From Halobacterium rubrum (lineage in GTDB: Archaea > Halobacteriota > Halobacteria > Halobacteriales > Halobacteriaceae), in contig NZ_JAJQQZ010000002.1 of NCBI RefSeq assembly GCF_021729015.1, positions 248,001 to 312,000 on the forward strand: a stretch of DNA of 64,000 nucleotides, read 5' to 3'. The position numbers and the translations under genes were made by a program. Every line of letters starts with the position of its first letter. Position 1 is the first letter of the stretch. The notes below the pieces were generated by a model, which was not told where the DNA came from, did not search any database, and saw only the letters and a list, made by a program, of their open reading frames with translations. Positions 44,931-53,088 of the stretch are shown here, one piece after another.

Positions 44931-45578
44931 ATGGACCGCGACGCCGCCGTCGACCGCGTCGAGGCGCTGCTCGACACGGTCGTCGACGACGAGATGCCGG
45001 TGCCCGTCCGCGAGGTCTGGGTGTACGGCGACGTGGCGCTCGGCCTCGACCCCGTCGACCGCCTCGACGTCTACCTCACGAAGGACGTCCTGCTGCGGGG
45101 CGACGACGCCGACCGCGCCGACGAGTTCGAACGCGAGTACGGCGTCGCCGGCGTCGGGAAGACGGTGCGAGCGTCCTGGGCCGACGCCCACCCCGAGCAC
45201 TTGCGGGCGAACGAGAACGGCCACGTCGCGCCCGAGCGCTGCCTCGCCGCGCACCTCGTGGACGACGACGAACCCATCCACCTCGAAGTCTGCAACGCCG
45301 GCTTCGAGGACAACGTCACGCAGCGCCTGGAGGGCGCGCTCGCCACCGAGACCTACGAGCACGTCCTCGACCCGCGCGGCGTCTGCCTCTACGCTGACGG
45401 CCAGCGCGGCGAGGACGCCCTCCAGAAGCTCCGGGACGGCGAACTCGTCTTCCCGACGTTCCCCGAGGCGCTGGAGATGCTGGGCGCCGAGGAGGACGAA
45501 GCCGAACTGGCCGCCGACGCGGTGAAAGAGCGCCGCGAGCGCGCGACAGGCGCGACGGTACGCGGCGACGTAGTTTGA
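44931..45578 (+). CDS. Conserved haloarchaeal protein, nucleotidyltransferase-like
   Basis: A 215-residue acidic protein. VREVWVYGDVALGLDPVDRL followed by DVYLTKDVL resembles the first strand-turn-helix of a nucleotidyltransferase fold, but the glycine-serine and catalytic aspartate pair are not convincing, so activity may be absent. The C-terminal part (ERRERATGATVRGD) is basic. I do not recognise a named family with confidence. It has its own leaderless-type promoter (GGTTTTCGG about 28 bases before the ATG). Confidence 0.62.
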   Translation: MDRDAAVDRVEALLDTVVDDEMPVPVREVWVYGDVALGLDPVDRLDVYLTKDVLLRGDDADRADEFEREYGVAGVGKTVRASWADAHPEHLRANENGHVAPERCLAAHLVDDDEPIHLEVCNAGFEDNVTQRLEGALATETYEHVLDPRGVCLYADGQRGEDALQKLRDGELVFPTFPEALEMLGAEEDEAELAADAVKERRERATGATVRGDVV

Positions 45579-45690
45579 AGTACGATAGCGGGACCACCCC
45601 CGGTGTGTACTGACTCGACGCCGGCCGGGGGCGGCGGGAGCGCGGCAGTCCCGGTCGGAGCGACCGCCGCCTGTTCGCCACTGTCGGGCG

Positions 45691-46788
45691 CTACTGTTCG
45701 GTGTCGAAGCCGTCTTCGAACCGGAAGGTGCCGTTGCGCTGGACGACTTCCCCGTCGACCTCGATGAACGAGTCCTCGCTCATGTCGACGATCATGTCCA
45801 TGTGGACGGCGGAGTCGTTGAACTCGCGGTCCTCGGGCACGCACTCGTCGATGGCGGCGCCGACGGCGAGGTGGACGGTGTCGCCCATCTTCTCGTCGAA
45901 CAGCATGTTGTACGTGAACCGGTCGATGTCCCGGTTCATCCCGATGCCCAGCTCGCCCAGCCGTCGGGCGCCGTCGTCGGTGTCGAGGATGCTCTCGAGG
46001 ACGTCCTCGTTCTGGTCGGCGGCGAAGTCCACGACCTCGCCGTCCTCGAACGTCAGCGAGACGCCGTCGATCTCGTTGCCCTGCCGCATCAGCGGCTTGT
46101 CGAAGTACACCTCGCCCTCGACCGAGTCCGGGACCGGCGACGTGAACACTTCGCCGGCCGGCATGTTCCGGTCGCCGTCGTCGTTCAGCGCCTGCATCCC
46201 GTCGACGCGCATCGTGAGGTCGGTCGACTCGCCGGAGACGATGCGCACCGATTCGGCGGGGTCGAGCAGCTCGACCATCTGGGCCTGGAACTCGCTCTGC
46301 TCGGCCCAATCCTTGTTCACGGCGTCGTAGACGAACTGTTCGTACGCGCCAGTGCTCATCTCGGCCTGCTGTGCGCCGGCGGCCGTCGGGTGCGTCGTGA
46401 TGACCCACCGGGTGCCCAGCCGCTCTTCGAGAATCGGCTGGTGGGCGCGGCTGCCCGCCTGCGACTTCGCCGGCGGCACGTCGCTCGTCTCGAAGGCGTT
46501 GGGCCCGCCGCCGACGAGGAACACCACGTCGGTCTCTTCGATCGCGGCGAGGTCGTGGGCTTTCGTCGTGTAGTCGTCCTCGTCCATCGCTCGCGCGTAC
46601 GCCCGGGACGCCTTCGGGAGGCTCCACGTCAGCGACGGCCGGGCGCCCCGCTCACCGAGGGCCTCGTACAGTGCGACGACGAGGTCTTCGGCCTGCTTGC
46701 TCGCCGTGATCTGGACCATGTCGCCTCGCTGCACGTCGGCGCAGTGGTCCACGAGAATCTCCGCGTGCTGGCGCACTCGCTCGTCCAT
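45691..46788 (-). CDS. M29-family aminopeptidase
   Basis: A 365-residue thermophilic-type metalloaminopeptidase. The metal-binding region is visible in EVFTSPVPDSVEGEVYFDKP (GEVFTSP motif) and in the C-terminal NEDVLESILDTDDGARRLGE, LGIGMNRDIDRFTYNMLFDE, GDTVHLAVG and SAVHMDMIVDM segments. The Glu, His and Asp residues in these are the usual two-metal ligands. It has no signal peptide, so it acts in cytoplasmic peptide turnover. A CCTTTTCGG box about 29 bases before the ATG suggests leaderless transcription. Confidence 0.9.
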   Translation of the reverse strand: MDERVRQHAEILVDHCADVQRGDMVQITASKQAEDLVVALYEALGERGARPSLTWSLPKASRAYARAMDEDDYTTKAHDLAAIEETDVVFLVGGGPNAFETSDVPPAKSQAGSRAHQPILEERLGTRWVITTHPTAAGAQQAEMSTGAYEQFVYDAVNKDWAEQSEFQAQMVELLDPAESVRIVSGESTDLTMRVDGMQALNDDGDRNMPAGEVFTSPVPDSVEGEVYFDKPLMRQGNEIDGVSLTFEDGEVVDFAADQNEDVLESILDTDDGARRLGELGIGMNRDIDRFTYNMLFDEKMGDTVHLAVGAAIDECVPEDREFNDSAVHMDMIVDMSEDSFIEVDGEVVQRNGTFRFEDGFDTEQ

Positions 46789-46841
46789 GCCCGGACCGAG
46801 ACAGCGACCGCCGAAAAGGGTTTCCTGAACGACTCCTCGGT

Positions 46842-47654
46842 CTACTCGCTGTCACGTGGCACCGCGCCGACCGTCACGTAGAACGGCACGGTCTCGCGGC
46901 GCACGTACTCGCCGGCCTGCATCTGCGCGACGACTTCCCGCCCCATCTCGCGCCACGCCGCCCGCAGGTCGTCGTAGGCGTCGTCGGCGAGCCCGCCGGC
47001 GGCGAGTTCGGGGCGCTGGTCGGCGAGCCGGTCGGCCGTCGCCTTCCGCGCGGCGGCCTCTAGTGCGGCGTCGTCGTAGGGCGGCTCGGTAACTCTGGTG
47101 TGGTCGTAGCGCGTCGTCGAGACGTCCACGAGCCCTGCGTCCTCGAGGAGGTCGGCGGCGTCGGCGCCGAGCGCGACGTCCGTCTGCACACCGTCGACGT
47201 AGAACTGGCGGGCGCGCGCCGACAGCGTCGTCTCCGAGTCGACGGTCGAGTCGACCGTGACGGCGCCGTTGTCGGGTTCGACGGCGGCCACGAGGTCCGT
47301 GGAGACGCGAGCGAACTCGCGGACGGCGGCCGCCGGGTCGGGCAGATTGATGAGCAGTGCCTGACAGGCGACGAGGTCGCAGGCGTCGTCCCGTACGGGC
47401 AGTCGGGTGGCGTCGCCCGCGAGCCGGTGGTCCGCGTCGGCCGCGTGCCCGAGCAGGCCCGGGTCCGCGTCCAGCGCCACGACCTCGGCGTCGGACTCCT
47501 CGGCGAACACGGCCGCCAGCTCGCCGGTGCCGGCGCCGACGTCCAGAATCCGCGAGCGACCGGCGAGGTCCAGCGACGCGAGCGCGTCGCGGTCGCTCCA
47601 CATGCCGCGGCGCGTCTCCGTGAGGTAGTCGGCGCTGAACTCGCGCACGGACAC
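46842..47654 (-). CDS. Class I SAM-dependent methyltransferase
   Basis: A 270-residue methyltransferase with motif I ILDVGAGTGELAAVFAEE, the acidic residue after the second strand (VVALDADPG), and motif III-like DLVACQALLINLPDPAAAV. The C-terminal domain is helical and acidic. The small-molecule or protein substrate is unknown. The start is GTG (SVREFSADYLT follows), about 25 bases after a CAGTTTTTCG box. Confidence 0.85.
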   Translation of the reverse strand: MSVREFSADYLTETRRGMWSDRDALASLDLAGRSRILDVGAGTGELAAVFAEESDAEVVALDADPGLLGHAADADHRLAGDATRLPVRDDACDLVACQALLINLPDPAAAVREFARVSTDLVAAVEPDNGAVTVDSTVDSETTLSARARQFYVDGVQTDVALGADAADLLEDAGLVDVSTTRYDHTRVTEPPYDDAALEAAARKATADRLADQRPELAAGGLADDAYDDLRAAWREMGREVVAQMQAGEYVRRETVPFYVTVGAVPRDSE

Positions 47655-47828
47655 AGCGAAGGGGGGAAGGGGCGAAAAACTGACGGGTCGGGGCGGCCGT
47701 CCGCCGCGCGCTCCCGGGGCGCCATGGCAGGCGGGAGCGTGGGATGGCAGGCGGGCGGACGCACTCGAACCGTGGGACGGCTCGGACTTAGTTCCGGCCC
47801 AGACTGAAACGCGTCTTTGACCGTGGGG

Positions 47829-48662
47829 TCACTCGCGGAGGTCGCGGACGCGGTCGATGTTCCACGCGAATCCCTTGCCGTCCTCGTTCGGCGTCTCCAG
47901 CACGAGCGGGACGTCGTGGTCGGTGATGCCGTCGTGGTTCACGAACGCACGCATCCCGTCCTCGCCGATGAGCCCCTCGCCGATGTGGGCGTGTTCGTCC
48001 TTGTTGGTGCCACACTCGTGTTTGGAGTCGTTGAGGTGGACGCAGGCGAGGTCGTCGAGGCCGACGACGTCGTCGAACTCGGCGAGCGTGTCGTCGACGG
48101 CCGCGGGCGTCGAGAGATCGTAGCCGGCAGCGAACATGTGAGCGGTGTCCAGACAGACTTCGAGGTCCTGCTCGGACTCCGCGAGGACGTACGCGAGGTG
48201 TTCGAAGTCACCGCCGAGTTTCGTGCCGGAGCCGGCGTCGCTCTCGACGAGGACGGTGACGTCGTCGGGAACGTCGAGTTCGTCGAGCGCGCTCACGGCG
48301 TTGTCCAGACCCTGGTCGACGCCGGCGCCCGTATGCGCGCCCAGGTGGACGTTCACGTACGGGATGTCGAGTTTGTCGGCGGCGTCGACCTCTTTCTGCA
48401 TGCTGTCGACGGACTTCTCCCGGAGACCGTCCTTGGGCGTGCAGAGGTTCACGAGGTACGACGAGTGGATGACCCAGGGACCGTCGAGGTCGCCTGCCGT
48501 CCCTTCGCGGAACGCGGCCGCCTCGTCGTCGCCGACGTTCGGGTCCTGCCAGACCTGCGGCGAGTGCGTGAATATCTGGCCGCAGTTCCCGCCGACGTCG
48601 AGTTCGTTCTCGACGGCGTTGTCGACACCGCCAGCGATGGAGACGTGTGCACCGACGCGCAT
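47829..48662 (-). CDS. nfo: Endonuclease IV (AP endonuclease)
   Basis: Cleaves DNA at abasic sites in base-excision repair, using three zinc ions. The 277-residue TIM barrel shows the N-terminal [17 protein letters not shown], the IFTHSPQVW strand, [15 protein letters not shown], the zinc ligands in [15 protein letters not shown] and [20 protein letters not shown], and the terminal [11 protein letters not shown]. All are in family order and length is normal. It is divergent from the peroxiredoxin gene, both having roles in oxidative damage. Confidence 0.95.
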   Translation of the reverse strand: MRVGAHVSIAGGVDNAVENELDVGGNCGQIFTHSPQVWQDPNVGDDEAAAFREGTAGDLDGPWVIHSSYLVNLCTPKDGLREKSVDSMQKEVDAADKLDIPYVNVHLGAHTGAGVDQGLDNAVSALDELDVPDDVTVLVESDAGSGTKLGGDFEHLAYVLAESEQDLEVCLDTAHMFAAGYDLSTPAAVDDTLAEFDDVVGLDDLACVHLNDSKHECGTNKDEHAHIGEGLIGEDGMRAFVNHDGITDHDVPLVLETPNEDGKGFAWNIDRVRDLRE

Positions 48663-48744
48663 ACCCTACCCTGCGACCGGGCCGACTTAGCGGCTTCGGA
48701 GACGGACGCAACGCCTATGCGTCGCTGGGAGTGTAGGAGGCGGT

Positions 48745-49278
48745 ATGGCTTCCGACGACGCGCTCTCGGTGGGGGACGAGGTCCCCGACGTGGCCGCAGA
48801 ACTCGTGCGTGCAGACGGCAGCACTGAGACCACGCGGCTGTCGGAGCTGTACGCGGACGGCCCGGTGCTGGTCGTGTTCTACACGAACGACTTCAGTCCG
48901 GACTGCGTGGACGAGTGGTGTTCCTTCCGCGACTACGGCTGGTTCACGTCCACCAGCGACGTCTCCGTCGTCGGGTCGAGCAAGTCCCGCGTGGCGACCC
49001 ACCGGAAGTTCATCGACTACCTCGACATCGACTTCCCGCTGTTCTCCGACCGCGACCTCGCCGTGTCGGACGCGTTCGGCGTGAGCTACCGGACCTTCAA
49101 GGTGTTCCCGCGCTCGAAGCGCTCGGTGTTCCTCGTCGACGAGGACGGCGTCGTCCGGTACCGCTGGGTGGGCGACCACCCGCTGGATCCGACGCGGGAC
49201 CAGCCGCCACTGGACGAGATCAGGGAAGCCGTCGAGGAGCTCTCGCCACAGGAGCCGGAGACGTTCGGGTTCGACTGA
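48745..49278 (+). CDS. Peroxiredoxin-like (AhpC/TSA) thiol protein
   Basis: A 177-residue thioredoxin-fold protein. VLVVFYTNDFSPDCVDEWCS carries the likely peroxidatic cysteine with a resolving cysteine five residues later, as in PrxQ/BCP enzymes. VSVVGSSKSRVATHRKF and FPLFSDRDLAVSDAFGV follow in the usual order, and SVFLVDEDGVVRYRWVG closes the core. It would reduce hydrogen or organic peroxides. A GCCTATGCG box lies about 29 bases before the ATG. Confidence 0.88.
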   Translation: MASDDALSVGDEVPDVAAELVRADGSTETTRLSELYADGPVLVVFYTNDFSPDCVDEWCSFRDYGWFTSTSDVSVVGSSKSRVATHRKFIDYLDIDFPLFSDRDLAVSDAFGVSYRTFKVFPRSKRSVFLVDEDGVVRYRWVGDHPLDPTRDQPPLDEIREAVEELSPQEPETFGFD

Positions 49279-49289
49279 GCGGCCCGAGG

Positions 49290-50102
49290 TCAGGCGTCGG
49301 TCGGGTCTGTTCGCTCGCGGGTCCAGTCGTCGGTCGCGTACTTCGCTGCCGCGAGCTCCCGGGCCGCCGCGAGCTCGTCGTCGGTCCACTCGCCGACGGT
49401 CGCGCCACACCACGACTGGAGTGCGTCCGCCAGCGTCTCGACCGCCTCATCGCGGCCGATGCCGGCCTGCTCGCGGATGCTCGTCACGCGCTCTCGGAAT
49501 CTCGCCTCGTCGACCCCCGGGTCGGCGAACACGCCGAGGTGGTCGTCGACGGCGAGGTCGTAGGACAGCGAGCCGTGCTGGATGACGGCGTCCCGGGTGC
49601 GGTACTGGGCGTTCCCGGCGATCTTCTTGCCGCCGGCGACCATGTCGTGGGCGGGGTGGAGCGCGCGCAGGTAGCACGCCGGCTCGTGGAGCGCCGGGTA
49701 CTCCTCGTCGACGAACGCGGCGTCGACGCCCATCTCGTGGAAGGCGTCGAGAATCGGCTCGCAGAGCAGGTCGTAGCACTCCATGAGGTCGCCCGGGAGC
49801 TCGTCGGCGGGACCGACGACTGTGTAGGAGATGTCGGCGTGCTCGTCGTGGTAGATGCCGCCGCCGCCAGTCTGTCGGCGCGTCACGTCGACGCCGGCCT
49901 CGTCGGCGTCCGTCCAGTCGACGGAGTCGGCAGCCTGCCGGTACCCCATCGAGAGCGTCGACGGCGACCACGTGTACGCCCGAACCGTGCGGGGCCCGCC
50001 GTCGGCCGCCGTCTGCGCGGCGACCTCCTCCAGCGCCATCTGCATGGGCCCGCTGCGAGCCTCCTCGCGAATCAGTCGCCACTCCCGGTCGGCAAGAGCC
50101 AT
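49290..50102 (-). CDS. Lipoate-protein ligase A family protein
   Basis: A 270-residue biotin/lipoate transferase-fold protein. RRQTGGGGIYHDEHADISY is the substrate-binding loop, and AGGKKIAGNAQYRTRDAVIQ includes the catalytic lysine. The C-terminal accessory part (about 200-270) is short and helical. The enzyme would attach lipoate or octanoate to 2-oxoacid dehydrogenase or glycine cleavage proteins. It converges on the peroxiredoxin gene with an 11-base gap. Confidence 0.9.
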   Translation of the reverse strand: MALADREWRLIREEARSGPMQMALEEVAAQTAADGGPRTVRAYTWSPSTLSMGYRQAADSVDWTDADEAGVDVTRRQTGGGGIYHDEHADISYTVVGPADELPGDLMECYDLLCEPILDAFHEMGVDAAFVDEEYPALHEPACYLRALHPAHDMVAGGKKIAGNAQYRTRDAVIQHGSLSYDLAVDDHLGVFADPGVDEARFRERVTSIREQAGIGRDEAVETLADALQSWCGATVGEWTDDELAAARELAAAKYATDDWTRERTDPTDA

Positions 50103-50205
50103 ACCACACGTTTCGCTGCGAGTGGCAAAAGCGGTTCGTCACCCCGCGGCAGCCAGTCGCCGCGGGCAGGTCCGGACGTTCGACCGGGAAACTGCCCTGA
50201 TTTGG

Positions 50206-50244
50206 TCCGGGTTATATGTGGGTGTGCCAAGTCATGTCATTCGT
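50206..50244 (+). promoter_or_regulatory. Halorhodopsin promoter
   Basis: A TATA-like GGGTTATATGTG (core 50212-50217) lies about 30 bases before the ATG at 50245, giving an almost leaderless message. No clear copy of the Bat-type upstream activator element of the bacterioopsin promoter was seen. Confidence 0.6.
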
Positions 50245-51075
50245 ATGTCTGGATCAGGCGTGGAGTTCGCGGCGCAGGCATCGCTACTGACCGCACAGTC
50301 AGACGTCGTCTCCGCGATACGGGACGACGCCCTGCTGAACTCGTCGCTGTGGGTGAACGTCGCGCTCGCCGGCGTCGCCGTCCTGCTGTTCGTGTACATG
50401 GGCCGGAACGTCAGGGGCGGCCGCGCGCGGCTCATCTGGGGGGCGACGCTGATGATTCCCCTCGTGTCGATATCGAGCTACCTCGGCCTGCTGTCGGGGC
50501 TCACTGTCGGCTTCCTCCAGATGCCGGCCGGACACCCTCTCGCCGGCGAGGAAGTGCTCAGCCAGTGGGGCCGGTACCTCACGTGGGCGCTGTCGACACC
50601 GATGATACTGCTCGCACTCGGCCTGCTCGCCGACGTGGACCGTGGGAGCCTGTTCACCGTCATCGCGGCGGACATCGGAATGTGCGTGACCGGGCTGGCG
50701 GCAGCGATGACGACGTCCTCGCTGCTGTTCCGGTGGGCGTTCTACCTCGTCAGCTGTGCGTTCTTCGTGGTCGTCCTGTACGCCCTCCTGACGGAGTGGA
50801 CGGCAGCCGCCGAAGACGCGGGGACTGCCGAGATTTTCCAGACACTGCGCGTGCTCACCGTCGTGCTCTGGCTCGGCTACCCCATCATCTGGGCCGTCGG
50901 CGTCGAGGGGCTGGCGCTCGTCGAGTCCGTCGGCCTGACGTCGTGGGCGTACTCGCTGCTGGACATCTTCGCGAAGTACGTGTTCGCGTTCCTGCTGTTG
51001 CAGTGGGTCGCGGACAACGAGCGGACGGTGGCGTCGGCAGGCAGCACACTCGGCGCCGCACCCGGCGACGACTAG
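50245..51075 (+). CDS. hop: Halorhodopsin, light-driven chloride pump
   Basis: A 276-residue seven-helix retinal protein. The third helix, WGRYLTWALSTPMILLALGL, has Thr, Ser and Ala at the positions that are Asp85, Thr89 and Asp96 in bacteriorhodopsin; this TSA set defines a chloride pump. The retinal lysine is in LDIFAKYVFAFLLL of helix seven. Helices A-B (NVALAGVAVLLFVYMG and RLIWGATLMIPLVSISSYLG) and the FRWAFYLVSCAFFVVVLYAL helix are very close to the Halobacterium salinarum protein. This is the best single indicator of the genus. It imports chloride in light to help osmotic balance. Confidence 0.97.
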   Translation: MSGSGVEFAAQASLLTAQSDVVSAIRDDALLNSSLWVNVALAGVAVLLFVYMGRNVRGGRARLIWGATLMIPLVSISSYLGLLSGLTVGFLQMPAGHPLAGEEVLSQWGRYLTWALSTPMILLALGLLADVDRGSLFTVIAADIGMCVTGLAAAMTTSSLLFRWAFYLVSCAFFVVVLYALLTEWTAAAEDAGTAEIFQTLRVLTVVLWLGYPIIWAVGVEGLALVESVGLTSWAYSLLDIFAKYVFAFLLLQWVADNERTVASAGSTLGAAPGDD

Positions 51076-51614
51076 CGGGTGGAGGGTGCCCCGCACTCGG
51101 GCCGGTCGGTCGAGCGCTAGACCGACTGGCCGACGGCTCATCTCGCGCGAGAACAGCCGGCCAGCAGCGCGACGAGCATGTTGGATGCCGCGACCACCCG
51201 GTAGCTGACTGACGGCTGCTGTGACGACGCCCCTAGTGGAAACAGCTGGCAATCACTTCCTCGACAGTTCGCTCGCGGGAGACGCCGACGGGCCAGTGAC
51301 ACCTGCGCCTGCGACGAGCACCGGCCAGCAGGCCGGCCAGTTCGCGGCCGCGGCGGTGAATCCCGTATTTGCGCCGGCTCGGCGCGGCTTCCTCCCCGTC
51401 TACCCGCGGCGTGGGTTGGGGCATCCCCAGTTTCTATATCGCGCATTAGGATTTATCAGGGATTCGCAGTGGTCACAGAATCGGCGCTGCAATCGCCAGA
51501 CCGGTGGAATGCGGCCGAACCCACGTTTCTTTAAGTCGGGGTGGTTGTCTCGGCTGGGGCGGGTGAGTGCCCCTCCACGGGGCTTATACCCGACGGCCGA
51601 CTACGCTCGGGCGA
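51076..51614. other. 539-base spacer between hop and rio2
   Basis: No convincing gene. A minus-strand frame at 51233-51424 (63 residues, Arg-rich, ending VEEVIASCFH) lacks family features. The last 200 bases contain two promoter-like boxes (CTATATCG near 51434 and GATTTATC near 51449) and, at 51583-51589, CTTATACCC, which serves rio2. A T-rich CACGTTTCTTTAAGTCGG lies near 51520. The stretch could hide a small RNA, but nothing more definite is visible. Confidence 0.45.
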
Positions 51615-52517
51615 ATGGTGCGGAACGTCGCCGACGAAATCGCGGACCTCGACCCGGAGGACTTCCACCTGCTGTCGGGCGTCGAGCACGGGATGCGGTT
51701 CTCGGAGTGGGTGAGCCGGGAGAAACTCCCGGAGTTCGCGCGACTCACGCCAGAGGAGGTGGACTACCGACTCGAGCGGATGCTCGACAGGGAGTTCCTC
51801 GAGCGCAAGACCATCCAGTACGAGGGCGTCCAGCTCACGTTCGCGGGCTACGACGTACTCGCGCTGCACGCGTTCGCCGAACGGGACACCGTCGAAGGGT
51901 TCGGTTCGCCGCTCGGCGTCGGCAAGGAGAGCGACGTCTACGAGGTGCAGTCGTTCCGGCCGATGGCGCTAAAGTTCCACCGCGAGGGCTACACGCAGTT
52001 CCGGGAAGTCCACCGGGGCCGGGACTACACGAGCGAGAAGGAACACACGTCCTGGCAGTACACCGCGCGCAAGGCCGCCGAACGCGAGTACGACGCACTG
52101 GAGACACTGTACCCCACGGTGAACGTGCCGCGGCCGGTCGACCACAACCGCCACGCCATCGTTATGGAGAAAGTCGACGGCACTGAGCTCTCGAAGGCGA
52201 AACTGGAGCCGGCGCAGGCCAGCGGCGTCCTCGATCTGATTCTGCGGGAGGTGGCTACCGCCTACCGCGAGGGGTACGTGCACGCGGACGTCAGCGAGTA
52301 CAACGTCTTCGTGAACGAGGACGGCGTGGTGCTGTTCGACTGGCCGCAGGCGACGCCGGCCGACCACGAGAACGCGCGCGAGCTGCTGGACCGCGACGTC
52401 GAGAACATCGTGCGGTACTTCCAGCAGAAGTACCCAAGCGACGTCCCGGACGTCGACCTCACCGCCGTCGCCGACGCGGTCGCGAGCGGCGAGTTCGGCA
52501 GCGTCGACGACTACTGA
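51615..52517 (+). CDS. rio2: RIO2 serine/threonine protein kinase
   Basis: Atypical kinase involved in late maturation of the small ribosomal subunit. An N-terminal winged helix (about residues 1-80, RNVADEIADLDPEDFHLL) precedes the RIO domain. The ATP loop is GVGKESDVYEV, the catalytic loop is YVHADVSEYNVFVNEDG, and the metal-binding aspartate is in VVLFDWPQATPADH. Length 300 fits archaeal RIO2. The ATG at 51615 follows CTTATACCC by 28 bases, so a leaderless transcript is expected. Confidence 0.94.
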   Translation: MVRNVADEIADLDPEDFHLLSGVEHGMRFSEWVSREKLPEFARLTPEEVDYRLERMLDREFLERKTIQYEGVQLTFAGYDVLALHAFAERDTVEGFGSPLGVGKESDVYEVQSFRPMALKFHREGYTQFREVHRGRDYTSEKEHTSWQYTARKAAEREYDALETLYPTVNVPRPVDHNRHAIVMEKVDGTELSKAKLEPAQASGVLDLILREVATAYREGYVHADVSEYNVFVNEDGVVLFDWPQATPADHENARELLDRDVENIVRYFQQKYPSDVPDVDLTAVADAVASGEFGSVDDY

Positions 52518-52637
52518 CCTCGTCCTGTGGGCTCGGTGACGGCGTAGCGACTGCTCCGCGTCGCTTCGATATACCGTATGTCGCGATAGTAAACAAGTCG
52601 GTGTGAGGGTTTTCCGGCTGGAGTGCGACGCTGTCGT

Positions 52638-53012
52638 ATGAGCGACGCGGAGCGCTGTGACGACGACAGCGACGAGAGCGCCAGCGGAGACGACGGGTGC
52701 GCTCGGGTCGTCGTCGAGCACGGCGAGGACACCACGGAGATCGCTGCGACGGCGGGCGAACCGCTCAGGGACGCACTGCTCGCGGCCGGGCTGTCGCCGT
52801 ACTCGACGGTGACGGCGCGCGCGAACTGCGGCGGCCGCGGGCTGTGTGCCACCTGCGGCGTGCGACTGCGCGACAGCCGCGAGCCCGAGCACTGGCACGA
52901 CCGGCTGGCTGCCCGGTTCGGGTACCCGCGGCTGTCCTGCCAGCTGTCGGTCGAGGACGGCATGGTCGTCGAGTTGCTCCCCGAGAAGCGCGTGTGGGGC
53001 GGCCGCGAGTGA
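52638..53012 (+). CDS. 2Fe-2S ferredoxin-like protein
   Basis: A 124-residue protein with a plant-type [2Fe-2S] domain. The three close cysteines are in ARANCGGRGLCATCGVRL and the fourth is in YPRLSCQLSVEDG. A hydrophilic Asp/Ser-rich leader of about 25 residues precedes it. The domain order (beta-grasp, then PLRDALLAAGLSPYS) is normal. Partners are unknown; it is not next to an oxidoreductase. A partial hairpin (52546-52565) lies between it and rio2. Confidence 0.86.
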   Translation: MSDAERCDDDSDESASGDDGCARVVVEHGEDTTEIAATAGEPLRDALLAAGLSPYSTVTARANCGGRGLCATCGVRLRDSREPEHWHDRLAARFGYPRLSCQLSVEDGMVVELLPEKRVWGGRE

Positions 53013-53088
53013 GGGCCGCGACACAGCTACCCACGCGCATTTATATCGTGGGCCCGGTAACGTCGGGCTAACTCGGGGGACTTCACGC

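Noticed and set aside
51233-51424. A 63-residue minus-strand frame in the hop-rio2 spacer, considered as a transposase remnant
   Set aside because: It is arginine-rich without a recognisable motif, and no terminal repeats or target duplication are visible.
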